From contig JAUHJS010000007.1 in the NCBI GenBank assembly GCA_030412945.1, positions 62,001 to 126,000 of the forward strand: 64,000 nucleotides of DNA. Direction: 5' to 3'. The position numbers and the translations under genes were made by a program. The notes beneath the pieces are model-generated. The model was not told the origin of the DNA. It worked only from the letters and a program-made list of their open reading frames with translations, and did not search any database. Below are positions 9,202-17,447 of the stretch, piece by piece. Origin of the DNA: Shiella aurantiaca (GTDB taxonomy: Bacteria; Bacteroidota; Bacteroidia; Cytophagales; Cyclobacteriaceae). The first letter of the stretch is position 1. Each line of letters opens with the position of its first letter.

Positions 9202-10590
9202 TCAATGTGTAAGGTACACTTGCAATAAATATACGGCTGCTCCGGCTACGTAGCCCATGAGCGCTAAAAGGCTAATCTTTTTAAAGAACCAAATAAAGGT
9301 GATGCGCTCCATACCCATCACCGCTACACCGGCAGCTGAGCCTATGATGAGCATACTTCCGCCCGTTCCGGCACAGTAGGCCAAAAACTCCCAGATAATA
9401 TGGTCGGTAGGATATAGATCCATGCTATACATGGCCATGCTGGCAGCTACCAGTGGCACGTTGTCTACCACAGCCGATAGAGCGCCAATCAAGAAAATGA
9501 TAAGGCGCTGATCGCTAATGTTTTGATCGAGCCATGAGGAGGCATGCGATAGAATTTCCATAGATTGCAAGGCGCTTACAGCTAAAAGTATACCCAAGAA
9601 GAAAAGCACACTGGGCGTATCAATGCGGGTAAGTGCTCCCGATACGGTGTATTTCTTTTTTAGGCTTTCGTCCAAATCGGGGTGTATGGATTCAGAAACC
9701 ACCCATAATATCCCCAATCCTAAAAGAATACCCAGATAGGGGGGTAAATGCGTGACTGTTTTAAAAATCGGTACAAACAATAGGGCAGATACTCCTAAAA
9801 TTAGCATCAGTTTACCCCCGTTGATCTCTGGTTTTTTCGGAGAATTGGTAGCCTGCTGCATATGCACCAGCTTGCCAAACTTACCCCGAAGTACTATTTG
9901 TAAATAAAGCATAGGAACCAGTAAGGTGGCCACGCTGGGTAGAAATACCGTCTGGATGATGTTCCAGGAAGTAATTTGTCCGCCTATCCACAGCATGGTG
10001 GTGGTAACGTCACCCATGGGTGTCCAGGCACCTCCGGCATTGGCCGCCACGATAATCATTCCGGCAAAGAACCAGCGCATCACTTTGTTGGGCAAAAGCT
10101 TACGTATCATACTTACCATCACTATAGAGGTGGTGAGGTTGTCTAATACGGCAGAGAGGAAGAAGGTGACCCAAACCACTATCCAGAGTAGCCTGACAGG
10201 GTTTTGCGTTCGAATTCTACTGGTTATAAAATGAAAACCCTTATGGGCGTCTATTAGCTCCACGATGGTCATGGCGGCTAGTAAGAAAAATAGGATTTGG
10301 GAGATTTCTGCCAAATGTTCGCCCAGTTGCAGTACTACGTATTCTTTCACTAGGCTAATTTGGGAAAGATTGGCTACTGCCTCGGCTCCTTTTTCGTGTT
10401 CGAGTTGTATCAAAAAGTGTTGGTAAGAAGGGGCATTTACAATGGAATTCTCCGGTGGTACCATCATGAAGATAGTCCAACAGAGCACCCCCGTAATGAT
10501 GGCAGTGGCTGTTTTGTTGATCCGAATCGTGTGTTCGAAGGCAATAAGAAGATAACCAACGATAAAAACTCCTATCACTAGATTTTCCAT
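9202..10590 (-). CDS. nhaD: NhaD-type Na+/H+ antiporter
   Basis: A 462-aa polytopic membrane protein of the ion-transporter superfamily, exchanging cytoplasmic Na+ (or Li+) for protons. About 12 hydrophobic helices; conserved stretches include FLSAVLDNLTTSIVMVSMI, NAGGAWTPMGDVTTTMLWI, and a mirrored DNVPLVAASMAMYSMDLYP in the second half with GTGGSMLIIGSAAGVAVMG. The frame is open up to 10692, but the first 34 residues are not membrane-like and ATG 10590 (MENLVIGVFIVGYLL) gives the expected beginning with a helix. A marine or saline lifestyle fits its presence beside NQR. Confidence 0.9.
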   Translation of the reverse strand: MENLVIGVFIVGYLLIAFEHTIRINKTATAIITGVLCWTIFMMVPPENSIVNAPSYQHFLIQLEHEKGAEAVANLSQISLVKEYVVLQLGEHLAEISQILFFLLAAMTIVELIDAHKGFHFITSRIRTQNPVRLLWIVVWVTFFLSAVLDNLTTSIVMVSMIRKLLPNKVMRWFFAGMIIVAANAGGAWTPMGDVTTTMLWIGGQITSWNIIQTVFLPSVATLLVPMLYLQIVLRGKFGKLVHMQQATNSPKKPEINGGKLMLILGVSALLFVPIFKTVTHLPPYLGILLGLGILWVVSESIHPDLDESLKKKYTVSGALTRIDTPSVLFFLGILLAVSALQSMEILSHASSWLDQNISDQRLIIFLIGALSAVVDNVPLVAASMAMYSMDLYPTDHIIWEFLAYCAGTGGSMLIIGSAAGVAVMGMERITFIWFFKKISLLALMGYVAGAAVYLLQVYLTH

Positions 10591-10836
10591 ACTATTTGGG
10601 GTGGCTTTCCGGCCTTTATTTCGGGCGCAAGGTGGACACAGACCGATTGAATAACAATGATTTACTTCACTTTTTTTTCTAAGATAAGTCATTTTTACAA
10701 GGACTTTATTTTAGGCCATTTTGCCAGAGTTTTCAGCAAAGTAGGCGAAGCCCTTGAAGTTTGTTAATTCCTACATAACTTCGGGACGAATCCTTAGTTA
10801 ATAGCTTAGGAAGTCTTGATTTTAACAGTAAATCTT

Positions 10837-11907
10837 ATGTTCGATACCCAATCCAATACTTTTCTCTACAAATACCTGAACAACTCATCGCCTACAGGCT
10901 TTGAGGCGAGTGGGCAGCAGATTTGGCTGGACTATATGAAGCCTTATATGGATAGCTATATCACCGATGCCTATGGTTCGGTGGCGGCCGTAATCAATCC
11001 GGATGCGCCCTACAAAGTGGTGATTGAGGCCCATGCCGATGAAATCAGCTGGTTTGTACACTACATTACCGATGAAGGCTATATCTATGTGCGCAGAAAT
11101 GGCGGTTCCGATCACCAGATTGCCCCATCTAAGCGGGTAAATATTTACACGAAAAAAGGTGTACGCAAGGGCGTGTTCGGCTGGCCGGCCATCCACGTGC
11201 GCGATGAAAAAGAGGAAACGCCTACCTTGAAAAACATCCATGTAGACGTAGGCGCTACCAGCAAGCAAGAGGTGCTAGATATGGGAATTCACGTAGGCTG
11301 TGTGATGACTTTCGATGACGAACTAATGGAGCTAAACAACCGCTTTCTGGTAGGCCGCGCCTTGGACAACCGCATGGGCGGTTTCATGATTGCTGAGGTA
11401 GCCCGCAGACTGAAAGAGAATAAGGTGAAATTGCCTTTCTGTTTGTATGTGGTAAATGCGGTGCAAGAGGAAATTGGCCTTCGTGGTGCCGAGATGATTT
11501 CGCGCAAGCTTCGTCCCGATTTGGCCATCATTACCGATGTTACCCACGATACTCGCTCGCCCATGTACAATAAAATTACTAGTGGCGATGTGCGTTGTGG
11601 ACTAGGGCCGGTCTTGGGCTATGCTCCGGCTATTCATAACAATGTGCGCGATATGATTATCGAAGTGGCCGAGAAGAAGCAAATTGCTTTCCAGCGCATG
11701 GCTTTGAGCCGTGCTACCGGAACTGATACCGATTCTTTTGCCTACAGCAGTGAGGGCGTGCCTTCCGCTTTGATTTCCTTGCCGCTTAAGTATATGCACA
11801 CCACTGTGGAAACCGTGCACAAAGAAGATGTGGAAAACGTAATCAAGCTGATGTACGAGTTTTTGGTACAGCTACCTGCTAATTACGATTTCAGATACAT
11901 TAAATAA
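10837..11907 (+). CDS. M42 family metallopeptidase (glutamyl aminopeptidase / endoglucanase type)
   Basis: A 356-aa cytosolic di-zinc aminopeptidase. All ligands are visible: H in EAHADEISW, the bridging D in GRALDNRMGG, the general base pair in VQEEIGLRGA, D in ITDVTHD, and H near the C-terminus in KYMHTTVETVH. ATG 10837 is chosen over the in-frame TTG at 10816 because it gives the usual N-terminus. Family members form dodecameric tetrahedral assemblies and trim oligopeptides; some were misnamed endoglucanase. Confidence 0.92.
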   Translation: MFDTQSNTFLYKYLNNSSPTGFEASGQQIWLDYMKPYMDSYITDAYGSVAAVINPDAPYKVVIEAHADEISWFVHYITDEGYIYVRRNGGSDHQIAPSKRVNIYTKKGVRKGVFGWPAIHVRDEKEETPTLKNIHVDVGATSKQEVLDMGIHVGCVMTFDDELMELNNRFLVGRALDNRMGGFMIAEVARRLKENKVKLPFCLYVVNAVQEEIGLRGAEMISRKLRPDLAIITDVTHDTRSPMYNKITSGDVRCGLGPVLGYAPAIHNNVRDMIIEVAEKKQIAFQRMALSRATGTDTDSFAYSSEGVPSALISLPLKYMHTTVETVHKEDVENVIKLMYEFLVQLPANYDFRYIK

Positions 11908-11910
11908 TAC

Positions 11911-11934
11911 AAAGGGGGGAAGCCCCCTTTTCTT
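11911..11934 (+). terminator. Short GC-rich hairpin terminator
   Basis: AAAGGGGG and CCCCCTTTT form an eight-base stem with a four-base loop, placed between the stop at 11907 and the next ATG at 11940. T-run is short, so readthrough into the next gene is possible. Confidence 0.55.
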
Positions 11935-11939
11935 TTGCC

Positions 11940-12734
11940 ATGACACAAACCAAATGGGTATTCGATCAAATGGGACGCAACGTGGAGGTGCCATTGCGTC
12001 CTCAGCGCATTGTTTCCTTAGTGCCCTCCCAAACTGAGCTGCTGTTTGATTTGGGGCTGGGTGATAGGGTGGTGGGGCGTACCCGTTTTTGCATCCATCC
12101 GAAAGAGGAAGTCAAAAAATGTGAATCGGTAGGAGGAACCAAAGATTTTACCCTCGAACGCATTGCAGCACTAAATCCCGATTTGATTATCGGCAATAAA
12201 GAAGAAAACGAGCAAAGCCGGATAGAGGAAGTGGCCAAGTATTTCCCCGTTTGGATGAGCGATATTGTTACTTTTCAGGATGCTCTGGCGATGATTTCCC
12301 AAGTGGGCGCATTGACCCAAGCGGATAAGCAAGCCAAAAACTTGGTGAAGGAGATAGAACAAGGTTTTGCTAAACTGAACATACCAAAATCGGAGAAGCA
12401 TACGCTGTATCTGATTTGGAAAAACCCCTACATGGCAGCCGGAACCGATACCTTTATCCATCAAATGATGCAGTGTATGGGTTTGAGCAATGTGTTGTCG
12501 CCCAATAGCCGCTATCCTGAACTTACGGAAGCGGATATTTCCCGCTTAGACCCCGATGTGATTTTACTTTCCAGTGAGCCTTACCCTTTTCAGAAAAAGC
12601 ACGAAGCCGAACTGAAAATGATTGCTCCCGGTGCCCGTGTGTTGCGCGTAGATGGAGAGATGTTTAGTTGGTATGGCAGCCGCCTGCGCCTAGCACCAGG
12701 GTATTTTGCAGAACTGATTTCCCATATCGGTTGA
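11940..12734 (+). CDS. Helical-backbone metal receptor (BtuF/FhuD-like) without signal peptide
   Basis: A 264-aa protein of the periplasmic-binding fold that in its usual form delivers cobalamin or iron chelates to ABC importers. The N-terminal lobe has RIVSLVPSQTELLFDLGLGDRVVG, the second lobe begins near LYLIWKNPYMAAGTDTFI, and the ending YGSRLRLAPGYFAELI is typical. There is no signal peptide or lipobox: the protein starts MTQTKWVFDQMGR directly in the fold, so it is probably cytosolic. No ABC permease or ATPase gene is nearby. Its ligand is therefore open. The stop lies 1 bp from the convergent lrp gene's stop. Confidence 0.8.
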   Translation: MTQTKWVFDQMGRNVEVPLRPQRIVSLVPSQTELLFDLGLGDRVVGRTRFCIHPKEEVKKCESVGGTKDFTLERIAALNPDLIIGNKEENEQSRIEEVAKYFPVWMSDIVTFQDALAMISQVGALTQADKQAKNLVKEIEQGFAKLNIPKSEKHTLYLIWKNPYMAAGTDTFIHQMMQCMGLSNVLSPNSRYPELTEADISRLDPDVILLSSEPYPFQKKHEAELKMIAPGARVLRVDGEMFSWYGSRLRLAPGYFAELISHIG

Positions 12735-12735
12735 G

Positions 12736-13191
12736 CTATACATCCAGTGAGGTGGTGGATTTTACCGTACTCATCACTATGGAGCTGTTGATATTGGCAA
12801 TCCCTTTAATCTTAGTCAGTTTTTCTACTACAAAAGTCTCATAGGCAGGCATATCCTTCACCATCACTTTTAAAAGGTAGTCGGTTTCCCCTGTTACGTG
12901 GTAGCATTCCATCACTTCTTCCAGGTGATCCACTTCTTCTATTACATGGCGGATATTTTCATGGGTGTGTACTTGTAGTTTCAGGTGCATAAACACCATC
13001 ATTCCCTTGCCTATTTTTTCGTGGTCGAGGCGAGCAGAATAGCCTTTGATATAGCCCTTGCGCTCCAGTTTCTTCACACGCTCGTACACGGGGGTAATGC
13101 TTAGGTCGAGTTTGGCGGCCAGTTCCTTATTGGTCATGCGCGCATTCTCTTGCAGTAGGCGTAAAATCTTTCTGTCTGTTTCGTCAATCAT
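12736..13191 (-). CDS. Lrp/AsnC family transcriptional regulator
   Basis: A 151-aa regulator: N-terminal helix-turn-helix (residues 1-60; IDETDRKILRLLQENARMT, LSITPVYERVKKLERKGYI) and a C-terminal RAM domain binding an amino acid effector (GETDYLLKVMVKDMPAYE). It is divergent from the methionine gamma-lyase-like gene with 115 bp between starts, and that gap holds inverted-repeat elements at 13202-13271. Local control of that amino-acid-degrading enzyme, probably with autoregulation, is the natural inference. Confidence 0.93.
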   Translation of the reverse strand: MIDETDRKILRLLQENARMTNKELAAKLDLSITPVYERVKKLERKGYIKGYSARLDHEKIGKGMMVFMHLKLQVHTHENIRHVIEEVDHLEEVMECYHVTGETDYLLKVMVKDMPAYETFVVEKLTKIKGIANINSSIVMSTVKSTTSLDV

Positions 13192-13201
13192 AATACTTTT
13201 A

Positions 13202-13271
13202 TAGAATAATTGTCTGTTAAAATACTAAAAATAGTAAAATATTCTACATAGATAAACTTGTATAGAATATT
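13202..13271. promoter_or_regulatory. Putative Lrp operator array
   Basis: AATATTCTA at 13238-13246 and its exact complement TAGAATATT at 13263-13271 form an inverted repeat with arm centres 25 bp apart. A third near-copy, TAGAATAAT, is at 13202-13210. The AT-rich, flexible spacing is what Lrp/AsnC octamers usually bind. The array covers the whole promoter zone between the divergent lrp and lyase genes. Confidence 0.6.
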
Positions 13272-13306
13272 TACGAGATTTGACAACACGCAAATCAAAC
13301 CTCGTT

Positions 13307-14518
13307 ATGAAACCATTTCATCCTGCGCAAAACATTCAGGACATCCAATATTTTGGAGAGTTCGGAGGTGTGAACCCTTCTATTGAAGATTCTTCTACCT
13401 ACACCTTTCTTAAGGGCGATAAAATGGAGGAGATCTTCGAAAAAGAAATCGAAGGTTGTTATCTGTATTCCCGCCATTGGAACCCTACCAACCGCTACCT
13501 GTCACAGGCTTTGGCCAAGATGGAAGGCACTGATTCGGCTGTAGTTACGGCCTCAGGTATTGCGGCCATCACGGCTACTTTATTGCAAGTTTGCCAAGCG
13601 GGCGACCATATTGTGAGCAGTCGCATGATTTATGGTGGCACCTATGCTTTCTTGAAGAATTTTGCGCCCAAACTGGGCATTACTACCACCTTTGTGGATA
13701 TCACCAAGCCGGAAGTGGTGGAGGCGGCTATCACGCCCAAAACCAAAATGGTGTATTGCGAAAGTATGAGCAATCCCATGTTGGAAATCACCGATTTGCG
13801 TGCCATGTCGGCTATTTGTAAGAAACACGGAATTCTGCTGGTGGTAGATAATACTTTTACTCCGCTTATTATTTCACCAGCCCAGCTGGGTGCCGATATC
13901 GTGATACATAGTTTGACCAAATTTATCAATGGCAGCAGCGATACCGTGGCGGGTGTAATCTGTGGAGCAAAACCTTTTATCGATTCCTTGAGTGATGTAA
14001 ATCATGGTGCGGTGATGCTCTTGGGGCCGGTTATGGACAGCATGCGTTCGGCATCTGTATTGAAAAATATGCGCGACTTGCATATGCGCATGATGTACCA
14101 CAGCCGCAATGCGCATCATATTGCCCAAAAACTTCATGAAAAAGGCTTGAAAGTAATTTATCCGGGCTTGCCTTCTCATCCTCAGCATGCACTATATGCC
14201 GGACTAATCAACAAAGAGTTTGGATTTGGCGGGATGTTGGTAATTGACACAGGAAGCAAGGAGAAAGCATACGAACTAATGGAGGCCATGCAAAATGCCA
14301 ATATCGGGTATTTGGCGGTGAGCTTAGGGTTCTATAAAACCTTATTTAGCGCTCCAGGAAGCAGTACGTCTTCAGAGATACCGGAAGAAGAACGCCTTGC
14401 CATGGGCATGGGCGATGGATTGGTGCGCATGAGCATAGGCCTCGATCCTGATCCCGAAGTGACTTTCCAACGGATTATGAAATGTGTAGATCAGGTGCTA
14501 AGCACTGCCAAAGCATAA
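13307..14518 (+). CDS. Trans-sulfuration family PLP enzyme (methionine gamma-lyase-like)
   Basis: A 403-aa Cys/Met metabolism PLP enzyme. The PLP lysine lies in HSLTKFINGSSD (near residue 204), the Asp contacting the pyridine in LLVVDNTFTPL, and the substrate/cofactor loop in YSRHWNPTNRYL (Y-x-R from the neighbouring subunit). The presence of a dedicated Lrp regulator favours a catabolic lyase, such as methionine gamma-lyase releasing methanethiol, ammonia and 2-oxobutyrate, over cystathionine synthase, but specificity cannot be proven. ATG 13307 is preferred to the in-frame TTG at 13280, which would overlap no known domain. Confidence 0.85.
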   Translation: MKPFHPAQNIQDIQYFGEFGGVNPSIEDSSTYTFLKGDKMEEIFEKEIEGCYLYSRHWNPTNRYLSQALAKMEGTDSAVVTASGIAAITATLLQVCQAGDHIVSSRMIYGGTYAFLKNFAPKLGITTTFVDITKPEVVEAAITPKTKMVYCESMSNPMLEITDLRAMSAICKKHGILLVVDNTFTPLIISPAQLGADIVIHSLTKFINGSSDTVAGVICGAKPFIDSLSDVNHGAVMLLGPVMDSMRSASVLKNMRDLHMRMMYHSRNAHHIAQKLHEKGLKVIYPGLPSHPQHALYAGLINKEFGFGGMLVIDTGSKEKAYELMEAMQNANIGYLAVSLGFYKTLFSAPGSSTSSEIPEEERLAMGMGDGLVRMSIGLDPDPEVTFQRIMKCVDQVLSTAKA

Positions 14519-14520
14519 AG

Positions 14521-14549
14521 AAAGAGGCTCGCAAGGGCCTCTTTTATTG
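14521..14549. terminator. Bidirectional terminator with GCAA tetraloop
   Basis: AAAGAGGCTC-GCAA-GGGCCTCTTT forms a ten-base stem (one G:U) capped by a GNRA loop and flanked by A and T runs. It closes both the lyase gene and the convergent DUF433 gene. A near-identical hairpin ends the genes at 23822-23850. Confidence 0.8.
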
Positions 14550-14759
14550 TTTCTTGCGCTCAATCAAGGCATGGGCAAAGTTGATTACGCCTTTTACTTG
14601 CTCCATGCTCACGCTGGGATTATCTTCTACAAATTCATCAATGGCGCGCTCTTGCTCGATATGAAGTAAGAGGGCTTCTACCAATACATCGGTTCCTCTA
14701 AATACCAGCTGACCATTTTTGATGGCAGGGTCGGAATGGATAAAATCTTGAATATTCAT
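14544..14759 (-). CDS. DUF433 domain protein (antitoxin-like)
   Basis: A 71-aa protein with the DUF433 core: IHSDPAIKNGQLVFRGTDVLVEALLLHIEQ followed by a short helix-turn-helix-like end. The family is often paired with a DUF5615 PIN-like toxin and called an antitoxin. Here the partner is absent: the next gene upstream, 3 bp away in the same direction, is aroA, and downstream is a terminator. It thus looks like an orphan co-transcribed with aroA. Confidence 0.8.
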   Translation of the reverse strand: MNIQDFIHSDPAIKNGQLVFRGTDVLVEALLLHIEQERAIDEFVEDNPSVSMEQVKGVINFAHALIERKKQ

Positions 14760-14762
14760 GGT

Positions 14763-16004
14763 TTAGTAAGTTAGGTGTATGCCTGCTTGTTCTACGTCTT
14801 TCCAAAAACCGGGGTAGGATTTATTCACCACCTCGGGGTTTTCTATTTCCAGATTAGCCTGCGTGCACAGCGGGGCAAAAGCCATGGCCATGCGGTGATC
14901 CTCATAAGTAGCAATGTGTAGGGTTTCCTTTTTCCAATCTTCGTTTTCGCAAGGAAATAAGGTCCATTGGCCTTCCTGACTTTCCTCCAATCGGGCAGAG
15001 ATTTTAGCCAGCTCCGTTTGCAAGGCCGCTATGCGGTCGGTTTCCTTTATCCGTAGGCTTTCGAGTCCGGTAAAGAAGGCTTTTCTCCCTTTGGCGGCAC
15101 ACACCACGGCCATGGTTTGCGCCAAATCAGGGCAATCGCTAAAATCGAAATGAAACTCTCCTTGCCGCGCAGGAATAGGGATCAGGCGAACCCCATCGGG
15201 TTGAAATACACTCGCTACTCCTAAGATATGCATCATGCCCACTATGGCATTATCGCCTTGCCAAGAATCTTTGCGCAATCCGGAAAGGAAAATTTCTTCA
15301 GAACCCTCCTTTAGTGCAGCAAAAGCATACCAGTAACTGGCAGCCGACCAGTCGGATTCAATGGTGTAGGAATTGCCTTTGTAGGCTTGAGGGGCGATAT
15401 GGATTTCATTTTCTTGCCAATCGGCTTGTACGCCAAAGTGAGCCATCATCTGCAAGGTCATGGCAATGTAAGGGCGACTTCCGATTTTTCCAGTCAATTG
15501 GAGGTGTAGGCCTTTGGGAAGACAAGGAGCAACCATCAATAAAGCCGATATGTACTGGCTGCTCACATCGCCACGGATAGAAATTGATATATTGCTCTGC
15601 TCGTGCAAGCCTTTAATGGCCAAAGGAGGAAACCCTTCTTTTTCTAGGTATTCGATTTCAGCACCCACGTTTCGTAGGGCATCTACCAGCAAACCAATCG
15701 GCCTTTGCTTCATACGGTCAGTGCCTGTTAACGTCTTCATTTTTCGGCTTACACTGAGGTAAGCCGTAAGAAATCGCATGGTGGTTCCGGCATCTAATAC
15801 ATCCAAGGTTTCGTCCTCACTTTTGAGCAAGCGAATCATAGTTTGGGTATCGCGGGCAGGAGAAAGGTTGAGTAGTTCACAAGTATCTGAGCATAAGGCT
15901 TGTATGATGAGTGCTCGGTTGCTTTCACTTTTAGAAGAAGGCAAGGGAATGGTGCATTCTTTGAGCTGGGGGGTATAGGTAATTTGAAGCGCTTTCGAGG
16001 CCAT
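14763..16004 (-). CDS. aroA: 3-phosphoshikimate 1-carboxyvinyltransferase (EPSP synthase)
   Basis: A 413-aa enzyme that joins phosphoenolpyruvate to shikimate-3-phosphate in the sixth step of the shikimate pathway. Signatures: PSSKSESNRALIIQAL at the N-terminus, LDAGTTMRFLTAYL near residue 70, GSRPYIAMTL, and the C-terminal LRIKETDRIAALQTEL with TYEDHRMAMAFAPL. Slightly shorter than the E. coli enzyme (427 aa), as usual in Bacteroidota. It is separated from the other aro genes in this window (23849-25946) by nearly 8 kb and leads a two-gene unit with DUF433. Confidence 0.95.
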   Translation of the reverse strand: MASKALQITYTPQLKECTIPLPSSKSESNRALIIQALCSDTCELLNLSPARDTQTMIRLLKSEDETLDVLDAGTTMRFLTAYLSVSRKMKTLTGTDRMKQRPIGLLVDALRNVGAEIEYLEKEGFPPLAIKGLHEQSNISISIRGDVSSQYISALLMVAPCLPKGLHLQLTGKIGSRPYIAMTLQMMAHFGVQADWQENEIHIAPQAYKGNSYTIESDWSAASYWYAFAALKEGSEEIFLSGLRKDSWQGDNAIVGMMHILGVASVFQPDGVRLIPIPARQGEFHFDFSDCPDLAQTMAVVCAAKGRKAFFTGLESLRIKETDRIAALQTELAKISARLEESQEGQWTLFPCENEDWKKETLHIATYEDHRMAMAFAPLCTQANLEIENPEVVNKSYPGFWKDVEQAGIHLTY

Positions 16005-16129
16005 AAAATAAGGATGATTGTTATCAGGAAAGCCGTAAAATATGTAAAATTTAAAACAAAACGGGCTTTTATTCCGTTGGTAAATATACGAGGCCTCCTA
16101 ATTTATTTCTCACATAAACTTGTAATATC

Positions 16130-16369
16130 ATGAACTCAACAGTTAAAACTTTATTAGGAGTTACGATCGGTGCAGCAGCCGGATTCGTGGCTGGTATGTT
16201 GCTTGCTCCAGATAGTGGAAAGAAAACCCGTCAGCGGATTGTCGATAAAGCCAAAGGCATGAAAGACGAAGCCAATCAGGTGGTACATCGTGCCAAAAAC
16301 ATCAAAGATGGTGTGATTGACGAAACCGAACGCTACGGAAAGCGACTTAGCGAAGTATTGACCAATTGA
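16130..16369 (+). CDS. YtxH domain protein
   Basis: A 79-aa protein with a glycine-rich N-terminal membrane helix (LLGVTIGAAAGFVAGMLLAP, residues 8-27) followed by SGKKTRQRIVDKAKG and an amphipathic, charged helix to the end. This is the YtxH layout, membrane-anchored and linked with general stress in Firmicutes; function is otherwise unknown. Single gene followed by a terminator. Confidence 0.85.
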   Translation: MNSTVKTLLGVTIGAAAGFVAGMLLAPDSGKKTRQRIVDKAKGMKDEANQVVHRAKNIKDGVIDETERYGKRLSEVLTN

Positions 16370-16402
16370 TGGAACAATCCCGTAACATCAATTCAGGGGC
16401 TG

Positions 16403-16433
16403 AAGGTGAGTTCAATAAGGATTCACCTTTTTT
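16403..16433. terminator. Terminator between convergent genes
   Basis: AAGGTGA pairs with TCACCTT around a 13-base loop and leads into TTTTTT. It serves the YtxH gene and overlaps the stop of the convergent NlpC/P60 gene. Confidence 0.6.
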
Positions 16434-16959
16434 GTTCCTGCCAATTATAGCTTTTTGCCTGAAGGATTTGCAAGGTGAAAGTAGAGCGCTCATGGGTGAT
16501 AACTCTTCGAAACCCTAAAAATCGCTTGGCGTAGTAGGCTTCATTTAGGCTGCCTTCCACAATTCCCCGCTCGGTACTTGCATGAATGAAGTAAATATTA
16601 TGAGAGTCTAATCGGGTGATAATCCCTACATGGCCGGCCCAGGCATTGGCCGTATTTCTTCCTTTGAAAAAGATCAAATCGCCCACAGTCACCATCGTTC
16701 TATCCACTACTTGGCTTTCTTTAAACTGGTAGCGAGCACTATTGGCCAATTGATAGCCCAGTTGTCCGTACACATAATGTACAAATCCGGAGCAGTCGAA
16801 GCCCTTGGCGGGTGTTTTGCCGCCATATCTGTATGGAGTTCCTTTCAAATTTTCGGACAAGGCCTGCACAAAGTCACGCTCAGTATGAATTATGCGAGGT
16901 GAGGAAGGCGCCTGCCCGCTCGCATACCACATCCAGATGCCCAAAAGCCAATAATGCAT
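16423..16959 (-). CDS. NlpC/P60 family cell-wall hydrolase
   Basis: A 178-aa cysteine peptidase that cleaves D-gamma-glutamyl-diaminopimelate bonds in peptidoglycan peptides. The triad is complete: Cys in KGFDCSGFVHYV, His in AWAGHVGII, and a polar third residue in YFIHASTERGIVEG. The N-terminus YWLLGIWMWYASGQAPSS resembles a short signal sequence. Starts 4 bp after the stop of the gene at 16964 and probably shares its mRNA with the thioesterase and pcm genes. Confidence 0.88.
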   Translation of the reverse strand: MHYWLLGIWMWYASGQAPSSPRIIHTERDFVQALSENLKGTPYRYGGKTPAKGFDCSGFVHYVYGQLGYQLANSARYQFKESQVVDRTMVTVGDLIFFKGRNTANAWAGHVGIITRLDSHNIYFIHASTERGIVEGSLNEAYYAKRFLGFRRVITHERSTFTLQILQAKSYNWQEQKR

Positions 16960-16963
16960 TAGA

Positions 16964-17443
16964 TCAGTTTTTTACCGGAAAGGTGGTCTGCAAAGCTTGC
17001 CACAGTTGTTTTTTAAGCGGAACGGAAGTTTCCAATTCCTCCAGGCTATCACTCAGCAATAGGGTGGTAGCACCAAGCTTTTGTCCTTGGTATTTGGGTA
17101 GATTATGACTCAGGCTAGCGCCCATAATCAGCGCACAGCGGGTATTGGCTAAGGCTTGCTCACTTATCTCTGAGGGTGCATACTGTATCTCCACTTTGTT
17201 CAAGGAGAGCTGGATGGCGGCCAATATTTTACCCAAAAGCACTTGGGCGTTTTCTGGAAAAGCTTGAGCAGAAGAATAGGGGACAAAAACGGTCCATTCT
17301 ACTTTTGGTGACTCTGCCGCCACGGGTGCTTTTACTTCCTTCTTTTCAGGAGCGGGTGCAGCAGGTTTTGGAGCCGATTTTTCAGGGATGAAGTAAATCG
17401 GCTCATTAAGCAAAAGTGATAAATAGGCGTTTTTGTCTTCCAT
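16964..17443 (-). CDS. Uncharacterised protein with Pro/Ala/Lys linker
   Basis: A 159-aa cytosolic protein. Residues 1-21 form a short conserved-looking head (YLSLLLNEPIYFI), 22-48 a proline/alanine/lysine/glutamate linker, and 49-159 an alpha/beta domain (VLLGKILAAIQLSLNKVEI; CALIMGASL; LLLSDSLEELETSVPLKKQL). A head peptide, linker and Rossmann-like domain is reminiscent of the psi-like clamp-loader subunit annotated in some Bacteroidota, but I cannot confirm this. It sits between an NlpC/P60 and a thioesterase gene with 4-bp gaps on both sides, so it is part of an operon. Confidence 0.7.
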   Translation of the reverse strand: MEDKNAYLSLLLNEPIYFIPEKSAPKPAAPAPEKKEVKAPVAAESPKVEWTVFVPYSSAQAFPENAQVLLGKILAAIQLSLNKVEIQYAPSEISEQALANTRCALIMGASLSHNLPKYQGQKLGATTLLLSDSLEELETSVPLKKQLWQALQTTFPVKN

Positions 17444-17447
17444 GGTT

